Source: Nostoc sp. TH1S01 (GTDB taxonomy: Bacteria > Cyanobacteriota > Cyanobacteriia > Cyanobacteriales > Nostocaceae). Taken from it: 40,161 nucleotides of DNA. Within the stretch, counting starts at the first letter, position 1, and the number at the start of each line of letters is the position of its first letter. The position numbers and the translations under genes are program-made. The DNA is taken from positions 1 to 40,161 of the forward strand of contig JAGKSW010000126.1 of the NCBI GenBank assembly GCA_018993265.1, given 5' to 3'. The notes beneath the pieces were generated by a model. It had not been told where the DNA came from. It searched no databases and saw only the letters and a program-made list of their open reading frames with translations. Below are positions 1-8,935 of the stretch, piece after piece.

Positions 1-156
1 TTCGTTCTTGTTCCGTCAAAGAACGTAGTGGGTTTTTTGGACAACGTGACATATCTACATTGCCCTCCTTAGATTTAACAGTTCATATTTTTACTTTGCC
101 ATTAAATTTTTTCTATGGCTATAAGCGTGCCAAATGACCCACTAGTCAACCCTTAA

Positions 157-300
157 AATTGCTGTTTTCTGACTTTTTCAGCAAACCCTACTTACGAACA
201 ACAGTATCGAGAACGGATACTCAAAAACCTCAAGAAAAAAGCTCAGGCTTTTGGTTTGGAACTCATTCCTATTTCTGACCCCACGCAATGTGTTTCTTAA
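157..300 (+). pseudogene. C-terminal remnant of a transposase-like protein
   Basis: An open frame without a start codon lies between a TAA at 154-156 and a TAA at 298-300. Its last 40 codons read as a basic helix followed by a tail of the form ERILKNLKKKAQAFGLELIP and ending CVS. This resembles the extreme C-terminus of several cyanobacterial transposases, which commonly end in a lysine-rich helix followed by a G-F/L-x-L-x-P stretch. No catalytic part is present. A second open frame (3-137) enters from the left edge and stops at TGA 135-137; I do not recognise it. Assignment to an IS family is not possible from this fragment. Confidence 0.4.
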
Positions 301-323
301 GAGCGTTCAGCTGAACTATTATT

Positions 324-2936
324 TCATGTTAAATTCTTCAGTCCGATCGCAATCTTACTGTGTTTCTCAATTTGTCCCATGACTTGTTTTGCCCGTTGAA
401 TGACCACCGCAGGTAAACCAGCTAGTCTTCCCGCTTCAATACCGTAAGATTTATCAGCACCACCGGGTTGGACTTGATGCAAAAAGATAATTTGGTCTGG
501 TAATTCTTTCACGGTGACTTGATAATTAGCCACATTGGGTAACATCCCCGCCAATTCATTTAATTCATGATAGTGAGTGGCAAAAATTGTCCGGGAACGA
601 ATATCGGTAGCGATATATTCTGCAACCGCCCAAGCAATGGAAAGACCATCAAAAGTGGCTGTCCCGCGTCCAATTTCATCTAATAATACTAAAGATTTCG
701 ATGTGGCATGGTTGAGAATATTGGCGGTTTCATTCATTTCCACCATAAAGGTAGATTGACCAGTTGCCAAATCATCTACAGCACCAACACGGGTAAAAAT
801 GCGATCGCATATTCCCAGTTTTGCAGATTTAGCCGGGACAAAACTCCCAATTTGCGCCATCAGTTGAATTAACCCTACTTGACGCAAGTAACAACTTTTA
901 CCACTGGCATTCGGCCCAGTCAGAATGATTAAGTCAGGGAGTGTTGATGCTTCACTACTCCCTACTCCCGATTCCCTACTCCCTAAATACGTGGAATTAG
1001 GGACGAAGAAACCCGCAGGTAAGGACTGTTCTACCACTGGGTGACGACCGTCAACAATTTCTAGTTCTCGCCCCGATATCATTTCGGGACGACAGTAACC
1101 TTGCTGCACAGCTAACTCGGCTAAACCACACAACACATCCGCCGCCGCGACAGCGCGAGACAGTTGACGAATAGCCTCGGCTTGTTCGCCGACTTCTTCC
1201 CGCAACGCTACAAAAATTTCATATTCCAACTTATATAAATCATCCCGCGCACTGAGAATACGCGCTTCCCTTTCTTTGAGTTCTGGGGTGATGTAGCGTT
1301 CTTCGTTCTTCAGGGTTTGCTTGCGGATATAGTTGGCGGGTACTTGGTCAGCTTTGGTGCGAGAAATACTAATGTAGTAACCAAAGGTTTCGTTAAATCC
1401 CACTTTTAACGTCGGGATACCTGTTCTCGCCCTTTCATCAACTTCTAAATTGGCAATCCATTGATGGTCTGCTTCGACAGTCGCCTTTCTTTCATCTAAT
1501 AATACATTGATGCCAGGACGAATTAAGCCCCCTTCTTTTAAATGAATGGGTGGTGCTTCGACAAGGTGGGCTTGAATTTTTTGGGCTAATTCTTCCAAGA
1601 CTGGCGGGACTTTTTGCAAAGCTTTCAAGAAGGGAGAATTAGCATCAGCAACTAAACGGGCTAATTCTGGCAAACGCGAGAGAGAATCAGCTAAAGCAAT
1701 TAAATCTCGTGCGTTAGCAGTTCCCGAACTCGCCCTACCTGTAAGCCGTTCTAAATCGTAGATTTGTCGTAATAAATAACGCAAATCTTGACGCAGAGGT
1801 GTATTTTCTTTTAATTCTTGAATTGTTTCTTGCCGCGCCCAAATACCTTTAATATCGAGTAGGGGTTGCAATAACCAACGCCTTAAAGCCCGACTTCCCA
1901 TTGCGGTGCTAGTTCTATCTAACGCCCAGAGTAGGGAACCGTGAAAAGTACCATCACGGACGGTTTGGGTAATTTCTAAATTCCGGCGGGTTTGATGGTC
2001 AATAATTAAGTAGTCTGTGAGTGTATAGGTGCGAAGTCTTTGCAGAGAAATTGTATTTTCTTTTTGGGTATCTTCCACATATTCTAAAAGACCGCCAGCC
2101 GCCCGCACAGCCAAGGGAAGATGGTCACAACCTAAACCTTCAAGCGATCGCACCTTGAATTTCTGCAATAATTTACTTCTAGCTTCCCCTTGAGAAAAGG
2201 GTATTTGCGATCGCAAACTATAACAAAATGATGGCGGTAAACATTGGGGAAGATGGGGCGAAGTTTCCCCTGGACGCAGCAAAGCCCCCAAATCAGGTGC
2301 ATTGGTGGGAACCAACACCTCGGAAGGTTGCAAGCGCATTAATTCTTGGGTGAGGTGTTCTAAATCGCTACCTTGGGTTGTGAGAAATTCCCCTGTGGAG
2401 ATATCTGCGTAAGCTAAACCCCAATGATTCCCCGCAATGACCACCGCCGCTAAATAATTATTGCGGCTAGATTTTAACATCCCCTCTTCTAACAAAGTCC
2501 CAGGGGTGAGGATGCGCGTAACTTCCCGCCGTACCAAACCCACGGCTTCGGAAGCATCTTCTACTTGGTCACAAATCACCACTGCATAGCCTTTTTCTAC
2601 CAATTGGGTACTGTAGCGTTCCCAAGCGTGGTGCGGTACACCAGTCATTGCCACCCTTCCCACTTCGCCGCCATGCTTGCTGGTAAGAACTAATTCCAGT
2701 TCCCTAGAGACAATTACTGCATCTTGGAAAAAAGTTTCAAAAAAATCGCCTACCCGATATAACAACAACGCATGGGGATGTTTATCTTTGATTTCCACAT
2801 AATGCTGATACATTTTACTCAGCTTACTGCGGTCTACCAGTCGCGTGTCCGCGTGAGGCGCAGGGGGTTGAAGAGATTCCTTTGGCTGGTTATCAGAGTC
2901 AGAAGCGGTCATAGATAGATGCCAGGATTCACACAC
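324..2936 (-). CDS. mutS: DNA mismatch repair protein MutS
   Basis: MutS recognises base mismatches and small loops and, with MutL, starts mismatch repair. The 870-residue protein has the N-terminal mismatch-recognition motif F-x-E (GDFFE, residues 63-67), the connector, lever and clamp regions, and a C-terminal ABC-type ATPase with Walker A GPNASGKS (674-681), the LLDEIGRG Walker B/signature region (about 751-758) and the [10 protein letters not shown] switch. Length fits bacterial MutS1. The longest reading begins with GTG at 2936; an ATG eight codons later (2910-2912) is an equally good start because residues 1-8 look unlike the family. Oddity: residues 652-663, just before Walker A, are a Gly/Ser/Glu-rich insertion encoded by copies of the GGGAGTA heptamer found elsewhere in spacers of this window. 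Confidence 0.97.
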   Translation of the reverse strand: MCESWHLSMTASDSDNQPKESLQPPAPHADTRLVDRSKLSKMYQHYVEIKDKHPHALLLYRVGDFFETFFQDAVIVSRELELVLTSKHGGEVGRVAMTGVPHHAWERYSTQLVEKGYAVVICDQVEDASEAVGLVRREVTRILTPGTLLEEGMLKSSRNNYLAAVVIAGNHWGLAYADISTGEFLTTQGSDLEHLTQELMRLQPSEVLVPTNAPDLGALLRPGETSPHLPQCLPPSFCYSLRSQIPFSQGEARSKLLQKFKVRSLEGLGCDHLPLAVRAAGGLLEYVEDTQKENTISLQRLRTYTLTDYLIIDHQTRRNLEITQTVRDGTFHGSLLWALDRTSTAMGSRALRRWLLQPLLDIKGIWARQETIQELKENTPLRQDLRYLLRQIYDLERLTGRASSGTANARDLIALADSLSRLPELARLVADANSPFLKALQKVPPVLEELAQKIQAHLVEAPPIHLKEGGLIRPGINVLLDERKATVEADHQWIANLEVDERARTGIPTLKVGFNETFGYYISISRTKADQVPANYIRKQTLKNEERYITPELKEREARILSARDDLYKLEYEIFVALREEVGEQAEAIRQLSRAVAAADVLCGLAELAVQQGYCRPEMISGRELEIVDGRHPVVEQSLPAGFFVPNSTYLGSRESGVGSSEASTLPDLIILTGPNASGKSCYLRQVGLIQLMAQIGSFVPAKSAKLGICDRIFTRVGAVDDLATGQSTFMVEMNETANILNHATSKSLVLLDEIGRGTATFDGLSIAWAVAEYIATDIRSRTIFATHYHELNELAGMLPNVANYQVTVKELPDQIIFLHQVQPGGADKSYGIEAGRLAGLPAVVIQRAKQVMGQIEKHSKIAIGLKNLT
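948..984. repeat. GGGAGTA-type heptamer repeat inside mutS
   Basis: On the plus strand TACTCCC-type units occur at about 955-984. On the coding strand they read as GGGAGTAGGGAATCGGGAGTAG and stay in frame, giving the peptide [12 protein letters not shown]. The same heptamer family occurs in spacers at 19985-20006 and 30193-30216. Confidence 0.8.
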
Positions 2937-3374
2937 GCAAAAGCCACAATACTCGATGATAGCGTGATGTGGTGTTCAATTGCGATCGCTCAAAATTTTT
3001 TTATGCTTCTTTGCGCCATTGACAAAACTGTAAATTTACGGTATTCACTTAAATAGTAGAAACTGTCTCTTAATCAGTAATTAATTTCCGAAAACAACAA
3101 AACTCTATCGCAGCTATTTTGCGCCGACTGCGACAGAGAATGAAGAAATTGAAACACCAAGGTAAAGCACAGGCGAAAATTTAATGCTTCAAAGTAATAA
3201 TGAAGCAAAACATGAGGAAATAACCTACTATTTTTGCCTATTCTCTCCCTTGGTGCTTCCTACTGTGCTAGACAAGTTCAATATATAGTTTTTAATTTTT
3301 AGGAACAGTATTCTATCGATCAGTTTTTCGGTATTGCAATCAACGACTATTTCCCAAACTCAAATCATCGGAGA
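2937..3374. other. Spacer between mutS and the CbiG/CobE-like gene
   Basis: This 438-bp spacer separates divergent genes and must hold both promoters. It contains one HIP1-like GCGATCGC site near 2981. A short startless frame ending at TAA 3182-3184 encodes a strongly basic peptide (core ILRRLRQRMKKLKHQGKAQA) but has no supported start and no recognisable family. I looked for a cobalamin riboswitch upstream of the cobalamin-type gene and could not see a B12-box-like element. No tRNA or clear terminator is visible. Confidence 0.4.
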
Positions 3375-3833
3375 TTGCTGATAAATTTAACTACAACATC
3401 CCAGGAAAAAGATTCTAATTACCGACAAAATTTGTGGGTGGGAATTGGCTTTAAACAAGGTACTTCGGTGCAGTTGATTGTTATAGCTATTGAAGAAGTA
3501 CTTCAAAAACATTTACTAGATGAAAGTGCGATCGCTGGGATTGCTACGATTGATACGAAAGCATCAGATACAGCATTAGTAGAACTTTGCAACCGCCAAA
3601 ATTGGCTTTTGCGAACATTTTCAGCAGAAAAGTTATCTACCGTCCCAGTCCCGAACCCATCCACAATTATCACCAAAACCAAAGGTACACCTAGTGTTGC
3701 AGAGGCGGCGGCGATTTTGGCTGCTGACAATGCAGGACTGGGTGCTAAATTATTAGTTCCCAAAAATATTTTCCGCGGATCGGGGCTACCTGGGGTGGTA
3801 ACTGTAGCGGTAGCTGAAGAAACACAGCCGTGA
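3375..3833 (+). CDS. CbiG/CobE-type cobalamin biosynthesis protein (C-terminal domain only)
   Basis: The protein matches the CbiG C-terminal / CobE domain, which acts in the corrin-ring-contraction part of cobalamin synthesis. Diagnostic stretches are WVGIGFKQGTS, GIATIDTKASD, LRTFSAEKLSTVPVPNPS and TPSVAEAAAIL, in family order. At about 150 residues it is the stand-alone domain rather than full CbiG. The start is uncertain: 3375 is a TTG with GGAG only one base upstream, and the frame stays open back to a TAG at 3300-3302 without any ATG. A GTG within NLWVG (about 3436) is another possibility but would cut into the conserved first strand. No other cobalamin gene lies in the window. Confidence 0.8.
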   Translation: MLINLTTTSQEKDSNYRQNLWVGIGFKQGTSVQLIVIAIEEVLQKHLLDESAIAGIATIDTKASDTALVELCNRQNWLLRTFSAEKLSTVPVPNPSTIITKTKGTPSVAEAAAILAADNAGLGAKLLVPKNIFRGSGLPGVVTVAVAEETQP

Positions 3834-3916
3834 TTAATCACATTAATAGCAGTCGAAGCATAGATGAGAAAAAAGACAAAATCATCAAAGCCTATTCTCT
3901 ATTCCCTGCTTTGTTA

Positions 3917-4270
3917 CTATTCAACAACTCTGAGAAAATAATTAATTACACTCGATACAATCGATAATACAATAGACCCCAGCAATGCGGGTAAAAAGCC
4001 TTTAATCTCAAAACCAGTACCGGGAGTAATAGCACTGGCTAACCACAGAGATAAAGCATTAATGACAAATGTAAATAACCCAAAAGTTAGTAAAGTAATG
4101 GGAAAGGCTAACAGACGCAAAACTGGTCTAATAAAAGCATTGACCAACCCAATAACTAACACTGCTACCAAAGCCGCAACAAAATTATTGACAATAAAAC
4201 CATCGACAATTCTAGAGGTAATCAGTAACGCCACCGCAGTAGCCAGCCAAGTTAACAAAAAGTGTTTCAT
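3917..4270 (-). CDS. YvlD / phage-holin superfamily IV-like membrane protein
   Basis: A 117-residue, almost entirely hydrophobic protein with about four predicted transmembrane helices (roughly residues 3-24, 28-46, 53-80 and 92-112). The pattern VIGLVNAFIRPVLRLLAFPITLLTFGLF between helices 2 and 3 is the hallmark of the COG1950 (YvlD, 'phage holin family') membrane proteins. Despite the family name these are widespread chromosomal proteins of unknown function, so a lysis role should not be assumed. The start ATG at 4270 gives a full-length member. It is followed on the same strand, about 90 bp upstream, by the peptidoglycan-binding gene, which may share envelope context. Confidence 0.85.
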   Translation of the reverse strand: MKHFLLTWLATAVALLITSRIVDGFIVNNFVAALVAVLVIGLVNAFIRPVLRLLAFPITLLTFGLFTFVINALSLWLASAITPGTGFEIKGFLPALLGSIVLSIVSSVINYFLRVVE

Positions 4271-4357
4271 ATCAAACAGGTACTAATTCCATCACATGAA
4301 TTGAGTAGAGATGCCATACATCATCTCTACTGAGAACTGACATAACTTCGTATTAGC

Positions 4358-5230
4358 CTATCGTTGCCCAGGCGATCGCCGCAAGAGAATGTCCCAAGTA
4401 GCACCACCAGCCACACCATCTTCTTCTAAACCATAGCGCCTTTGCAATGCTTTCACTGCGGTTTCGGTAGTGCGACCAAAATCACCATCGACCTCACGAC
4501 TATTCAAAAAACCAAACCTTTGTAATTGTTTTTGCAACGTCACTACATCTTGACCACTCATCCCTAAACGCAAAATCGGATATCCTTCGGAAGTGTATTG
4601 AATCCCCGGAACTTGGCGAAAGGTAATAGTTGATGATGCTGGCTTTGTCGGAGTTTTTCGTTGAGTTGTTTGATTTCTGCGGTTAACTGGTCTTGGTTCT
4701 GGTGCAAGTGTTTGTACTTGGGTTGCTCTAGTTCTGGGAGTAGCTGGTTTTGGTTCTGGTTTAGCTACAGCAGTGCTAGCGGTACTTGGCCGAGTTGGCG
4801 ACAAAGATGCAGACGTATTAGTAGATGCTGGTTCTTTAGGAAACAGTTTTTGCCAAGTAGCCGCATCAACTACCCCATCAGGATTTAAACCAACTGCTTG
4901 CTTAAAGCGAGAAACTGCATTCGCCGTATTCTCGTTATAAACTCCATCGACAGTCCCTGAGTAAAAGCCTAAAAGCTTGAGTGCTGCTTGCAACTCCGAG
5001 ACACGCTCTCCTTGAGAGCCAACTTTGAGTGTCGGACGAGTAATTGCAGCATTTGGAACTGCTTGAGCAATTTTCAGGGGTGCAGCAAACGAAACTACAG
5101 ATGAGGAAAGAATGAGTAAAGGCGTGGATAATAACAGCAGTAACCAATACAACTGATTAGGACTCAAACAGCGAAATACAGGTGATGAGTCAAAGTACTT
5201 CAAGATACATACTGTTAGGCTGCCTTTCAT
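4358..5230 (-). CDS. Secreted protein with two peptidoglycan-binding (PG_binding_1) domains
   Basis: The 290-residue protein begins with a hydrophobic segment (about residues 28-49) after a charged N-terminus, consistent with a signal peptide or anchor. It then has two PG_binding_1 three-helix domains. The first is near residues 66-125 (LKVGSQGERVSELQAAL, VDGVYNENTANAV, DGVVDAATWQKLF). The second is near 220-285 (LRLGMSGQDVVTLQKQL, VDGDFGRTTETAV, DGVAGGATWDILL). They are joined by a Pro/Thr/Ser/Lys-rich linker (about 130-205). Such domains bind cell-wall glycan; no catalytic domain is visible, so it is probably a wall-binding or structural protein. The start ATG at 5230 is the only one before the hydrophobic segment. 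Confidence 0.85.
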   Translation of the reverse strand: MKGSLTVCILKYFDSSPVFRCLSPNQLYWLLLLLSTPLLILSSSVVSFAAPLKIAQAVPNAAITRPTLKVGSQGERVSELQAALKLLGFYSGTVDGVYNENTANAVSRFKQAVGLNPDGVVDAATWQKLFPKEPASTNTSASLSPTRPSTASTAVAKPEPKPATPRTRATQVQTLAPEPRPVNRRNQTTQRKTPTKPASSTITFRQVPGIQYTSEGYPILRLGMSGQDVVTLQKQLQRFGFLNSREVDGDFGRTTETAVKALQRRYGLEEDGVAGGATWDILLRRSPGQR

Positions 5231-5595
5231 GGAATATACTCCCAGAATCTTCTGTTGCTAATATTACAGCCGCTTGAGTCAAGAAAAAAGCTAGTACAGC
5301 ATAATATTACACTCTGGAACCCTCACACTCTAGTTACTGAGCTTGTCCTGCGCGTAGCCGACTTGTAGCGAGCGAAGTCGAGGTAAGGGCGCAGTCGAAG
5401 TATACACCCATTCTTAACAGACAATCTTTGTGCGTAATACCAATTCACGAAATCATTGATACAACTCACTTCTTCTGCTCCTCTGCTTCCGGTCACCCCT
5501 TGAAGTCGAGGCGCTGCTTGTCCATTTGTATCATTTTTAAACTGAAGCGGTATAAGTCCTGAAGGTTTTACCAAAAACATGGGTTTGAGGTTCCT
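5231..5595. other. Spacer with dispersed repeat-like sequence
   Basis: No convincing gene. Around 5345-5400 is the GC-rich, semi-palindromic sequence type (GCGCGTAGCCGACTTGTAGC and GAGCGAAGTCGAGG) common as dispersed repeats in Nostoc-like genomes. A reading frame on the minus strand over 5323-5580 has repeat-like composition and no family features, so it is not called. Confidence 0.5.
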
Positions 5596-5642
5596 CGCCC
5601 TTGAAGGGCGACTTTGTTTAATTTAGAGTAAATCTCTAAATT
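5596..5642. other. Subterminal hairpins at the left end of the tnpB remnant
   Basis: Two stem-loops lie just upstream of the tnpB fragment: CGCCCTT-G-AAGGGCG (5596-5610) and AATTTAGAG-TAAAT-CTCTAAATT (5620-5642, nine-base arms). IS200/IS605-type elements have imperfect subterminal hairpins rather than terminal inverted repeats, so these plausibly mark the left end. The identification is by position and shape only. Confidence 0.5.
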
Positions 5643-5672
5643 TTAGCTTCAGATTTTTGGTAAAAAACTAAT

Positions 5673-5957
5673 ATGAAAACACTCAAGTTTAAGCTATATC
5701 AACACAAAAGAAATAGACACCTCAAACGCATGATTAATGCGGCTGGTGTGATATACAATCATTGCATTGCCCTACACAAACGCTACTACAAAATTTGGGG
5801 CAAGCATTTGAGTTGTGCAAAACTTCAGTCGCATATTGCCAAATTAAGAAAGCGAAATCCATTCTGGCAATCAGTAGGCTCTCAAGCAGTTCAAGATATT
5901 TGTCAACGAATTGAGAAAGCCTATCACTTAGAGACCATTTATAAAGTAAATCTTTAG
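5673..5957 (+). pseudogene. Truncated IS200/IS605-family TnpB (N-terminal fragment)
   Basis: The 94-codon frame begins with the helix-turn-helix N-terminus of OrfB/TnpB accessory nucleases: MKTLKFKLYQHKR, AGVIYNHCIALHKRYYK, LRKRNPFWQSVGSQAVQDI, RIEKAY. Family members have about 370-400 residues; here similarity stops at RIEKAYHL (about residue 87, base 5930), where an unrelated IS end starts (GAGACCATTTATAAAG, 5931 onward). The RuvC nuclease domain is entirely missing, so the gene cannot make an active TnpB. No tnpA lies nearby. The break is best explained by insertion of an IS5-type element followed by loss of the downstream part. Confidence 0.85.
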
Positions 5958-6209
5958 ACAACAAGACGACGCAACATCACACGAGCCATAACAGCATATA
6001 TGGCAGCTTCGCTCATTTCTGGAAGACGTTCATAATCCTTACTCAGACGGTGATATTGGTTAAACCATGCGAAAGTTCTTTTTACTACAAGGGCGTTTGG
6101 GTAAAATCTCAAATTCTTTTCCTGTACGCTGCATTACCTCAACATGAGCTTGAATCATCAGCCACACAGCCAGGGCAAACTTATCACCGTTATAGCCAAG
6201 ATAATTTTC
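5954..6209 (-). pseudogene. IS5-family transposase C-terminal remnant, frameshifted
   Basis: Read on the minus strand, one frame from 6209 encodes YLGYNGDKFALAVWLM, then [19 protein letters not shown]. At about 6090 the similarity shifts by one base into a second frame encoding [20 protein letters not shown] and [20 protein letters not shown], ending RRLVV-stop (5954-5956). This is the well-conserved tail of IS5-type DDE transposases, including the R-T-F-A-W-F and R-R-L-S-K-D-Y-E motifs around the catalytic glutamate region. The first two thirds of the gene are absent, replaced by the 3' end of the neighbouring FAD gene. The element end is at about 5931. Confidence 0.8.
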
Positions 6210-6230
6210 TTAAAATTAATAACGTTCTGC

Positions 6231-7700
6231 TTAAGCATCCATCTCCCAGTTAGCAACAGCTAGTTCAGAACCTGTCCGTCCGAGTTTTAAACTCCAGTTT
6301 AATAAAACTTGTGCCAAAATATTCGGTTGAAAAAACGCAGTTGGTGGCTTTAGTAAATGAATAACTTCTATATAAAGTTTATAAATGTCAGGATGAGCGC
6401 TTGATGTCTTAATCGCCTGAGCGAGATACCAATGCATAAATCGAGTCATTAAATCAGGTCTTTTTCCTTTTCCTAGGGTTGTTGACCAACGAAAATCCTC
6501 ACTAGTTGCCATCATCCAAGGGATGAGGTTGACTTTAGCTAATTGTTGTTGAAAATATCGCGCCAAACCAATCAAGTCGTTGTGTGAACGCCAGCGCTGT
6601 TGCTGAAGGCATTTATCTAGTGTTAAAGCACCCATTGTGGCAACTGACATTCCTTGACCATACACAGGATTAAAGGCACAGACAGCATCACCCAACACCA
6701 CCAAATTCTCAGGCAATGAAGAGAGTTTTTCATAGTGACACCAACGGTTTTCTGTACGTTGGTAGCCATAAATAGGTGAAATTGGTTGACCATGTTTAAT
6801 GGACTGATAAACGACAGGACTAACTAAACTTTGAGCAAAATTAAGAAAACCAAGTTCATCAGTGGGTGGATAGTCTCGACCAACACCTAACAAGCAGACC
6901 ATCCAGCGACCATCTTCTACTTGAAACAAAGAACCACCTCTAGTGTGAGGAGGGTGAGGCATGAGATACAACGCTTGACAATTTAAATCGCCACTCAATG
7001 ACTCATAGCAACGAGTAGCGTAACCCAAAAAAGAGTTAACAACTGTCTGTTGTGGCTTTTGATAACCAAGCTTTTGCAACCATTGAGGAGTTTTGGAACT
7101 GCGTCCAGAAGCATCCACAATTAACTGGCCATATAAGTGTGCGTTCGCTGCTTTATCATTTTGCAGTTCAACTCCAATTACCGCAGTGTTATTCGCATTG
7201 GTTAATAAACCTGTAACTTGAGTTCCCACTAGAAATTTCACAGAGTGATAATTAACAAGACGTTGGCGGATCACACTCTCTAAAAGATTGCGGCTACAAG
7301 CGCGGGTAGTTATTCCAGAAGAAAAACGAGGGTTCCACTGCCCGTTAGGTAATAGCAATTGGCAATCTGCTGTCCAATCAACCAGAGGACATCCTTTAGA
7401 AGCTAATTCGTCTATTAAACCTGGAAATAATTGATCTAAAAGAATTTGTCCTCTTGTTAACAGAACATGAGTTTGATGGGATTGAGGTACACCAGATCGC
7501 GGTGCTGGTTTTTCCGAATGGTGGTCTGATAAAATCTGTTGCAGGCGATCTCTTTCAATAATAATTACTTGCTCAAAGTGTTTTGTTAATAAATGTGCAG
7601 TGACTAAGCCAGCAATCCCACTACCAATAACGATGGCACGAGTTATACCGTCTTCAGCCTTTGGCTGCTCTGTATCAATATTGATTGTGGTTGCAGACAT
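6231..7700 (-). CDS. FAD-dependent monooxygenase/oxidoreductase-like protein
   Basis: A 489-residue flavoprotein of the p-hydroxybenzoate-hydroxylase-like fold. The N-terminal Rossmann motif is IVIGSGIAGL (GxGxxG at 26-31), followed by VIIIERDR for the adenosine ribose. A DASGR motif (196-200) and the second FAD motif VVLGDAVCAFNPVYGQGM (GD at 337-338) are in the expected order. RSGVPQSHQTHVLL (68-81) is a conserved stretch of a cyanobacterial/actinobacterial subgroup often annotated as FAD-binding monooxygenase or hydroxylase. The substrate cannot be read from the sequence. The 3' end abuts IS debris within about 20 bp, so the last residues may be altered. It stands alone, with no coenzyme-partner gene next to it. 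Confidence 0.8.
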   Translation of the reverse strand: MSATTINIDTEQPKAEDGITRAIVIGSGIAGLVTAHLLTKHFEQVIIIERDRLQQILSDHHSEKPAPRSGVPQSHQTHVLLTRGQILLDQLFPGLIDELASKGCPLVDWTADCQLLLPNGQWNPRFSSGITTRACSRNLLESVIRQRLVNYHSVKFLVGTQVTGLLTNANNTAVIGVELQNDKAANAHLYGQLIVDASGRSSKTPQWLQKLGYQKPQQTVVNSFLGYATRCYESLSGDLNCQALYLMPHPPHTRGGSLFQVEDGRWMVCLLGVGRDYPPTDELGFLNFAQSLVSPVVYQSIKHGQPISPIYGYQRTENRWCHYEKLSSLPENLVVLGDAVCAFNPVYGQGMSVATMGALTLDKCLQQQRWRSHNDLIGLARYFQQQLAKVNLIPWMMATSEDFRWSTTLGKGKRPDLMTRFMHWYLAQAIKTSSAHPDIYKLYIEVIHLLKPPTAFFQPNILAQVLLNWSLKLGRTGSELAVANWEMDA

Positions 7701-8116
7701 AAAATAAACTTTGAGATATGACAGAAATCTGCCAAAAATTGATAAATTTAAAACTTTAATTCAACTGTATCTATAATTAAGTATTAATTAAATTATCTAG
7801 AGAAATATAAATAATGATTCGTACTTAATTCTAAATAGATAGGATAGAACTACACCTACTTAGCCGAGAAAACATTCCGCTCTGGTCGAAGCTAGAGGGT
7901 AAGAATTCAGGAGTCAGAATTCAGGAGCCAGAAGGGTGAAAAAATGAGGAACAATATTTAATAAATCTATTTCCTGATTTACTACTGGACTTTATTATTC
8001 TGACTTCTGACTTCTGGGTGCTGAATTCTTACGCCAGAGGAAACAAAAATGGATTTTGTTAGAGTGGCAAAAAGCGCCCCTTTGTGAGATACTCCGTCTG
8101 TGTTCCAAGAGTAAAG
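7701..8116. other. Spacer with a large imperfect inverted repeat
   Basis: No gene is visible in this 416-bp spacer. GTAAGAATTCAG (7899-7910) pairs perfectly with CTGAATTCTTAC (8021-8032). Inside the arms, heptamer-like units (CAGAATTCAGGAGCCAGAAG on the left; TTCTGACTTCTGGGTGCTGAA on the right) continue the pairing imperfectly, giving a hairpin of about 134 bp. This looks like a repeat-derived, MITE-like structure rather than a transcription terminator. Confidence 0.6.
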
Positions 8117-8935
8117 TTATTTAAACTTGCATAGTTGAGAAGTCAAGACATTATAGACAGGAGAAATCGGTAAATAATAATCTGAGATCGGATCTATAAT
8201 GGTGTATCGAACAGAGTTACCACTAATATTTAATGTGACTAGAATGTTTTTCTGATTCAAGCTGAAAATTTTAATTCCTCTTTGAAACAAACGTTGAAAT
8301 AAGTATGCAGTCTGAATTTTGAGCAGTTGCCGCTTTTGTTCGGGATCGAGGAAACGATGCAAGGAGAACCTGAATTTACGAAGGATTTCCGGAAAACCAG
8401 GAATGTTGAATGTCTGGCAGAATTCAGGACTAAATCCAGTTTCTGTTTTCCCCAAGGGAATACCATCAATTTTTGGCATAAAAAGTACTCGTTTAAATAA
8501 GGCACTCCTGACACCAGTTTGGAAATGCAAGTAAGCGGGGCAAATCTGAAGTAGCTGTTTCTGTTGCTCGTTTAACTTGCTTTCAAACTCCCAGGCTAAT
8601 TGTATGCTCCTAAAAAATTGTTTTCTGGGATTTTCTGCACAAGGGCGACCTTCTGAACATTTCAGTGCCAGATTTGAATTAGGAAACACTCCTAATTGAG
8701 AATCATGGCAACCTAAAATGTGGATTCCTCTATGGAATTTCTCGGTGTAAGGATTGATATTGTATTTTTCTTGATTGTTTTCTAGCGTAGGGATGAAATG
8801 AACTAACCTGCGGATGAATTCAGAAGGGCTGACAGATTGTTTCTGTAATTGCTCATAGATGCATGGTTCCAGGTCAATTGTAATTTTACCTTGGGAGTAA
8901 GTTTGAACACCCAAAGATGAAGCTGTTTTGTTCAT
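8117..8935 (-). CDS. Unrecognised protein: ribbon-helix-helix-like N-terminus plus kinase-like C-terminus
   Basis: I do not recognise the family. Residues 17-46 ([18 protein letters not shown], then [12 protein letters not shown]) match the ribbon-helix-helix pattern of CopG/Arc-type DNA-binding proteins: a short beta strand, then two helices with SxSEFIRR. The middle (70-180) is cysteine-containing and unfamiliar. Near the C-terminus, [14 protein letters not shown] (220-233) followed by YTIIDPI (244-250) has the spacing of a kinase catalytic loop and DFG segment (HxDxxxxNILV...IDF) as in WaaP-like kinases. The catalytic Asp is replaced, so it would be a pseudokinase at best. Its ATG (8933-8935) overlaps the TGA of the upstream ATPase gene as ATGA, showing translational coupling. 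Both domain readings are inference. Confidence 0.7.
   Translation of the reverse strand: MNKTASSLGVQTYSQGKITIDLEPCIYEQLQKQSVSPSEFIRRLVHFIPTLENNQEKYNINPYTEKFHRGIHILGCHDSQLGVFPNSNLALKCSEGRPCAENPRKQFFRSIQLAWEFESKLNEQQKQLLQICPAYLHFQTGVRSALFKRVLFMPKIDGIPLGKTETGFSPEFCQTFNIPGFPEILRKFRFSLHRFLDPEQKRQLLKIQTAYLFQRLFQRGIKIFSLNQKNILVTLNISGNSVRYTIIDPISDYYLPISPVYNVLTSQLCKFK

Noticed and set aside
2937-3374. Cobalamin riboswitch upstream of the CbiG/CobE-like gene
   Set aside because: No B12-box-like sequence or the usual long leader fold could be recognised by eye.
3917-4270. A prophage lysis gene, from the 'holin' family label
   Set aside because: No other phage genes are nearby, and YvlD-type proteins are ordinary chromosomal membrane proteins.
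5323-5580. 85-codon minus-strand frame in the spacer before the tnpB remnant
   Set aside because: It runs through dispersed repeat sequence, with no Shine-Dalgarno site or recognisable motif.
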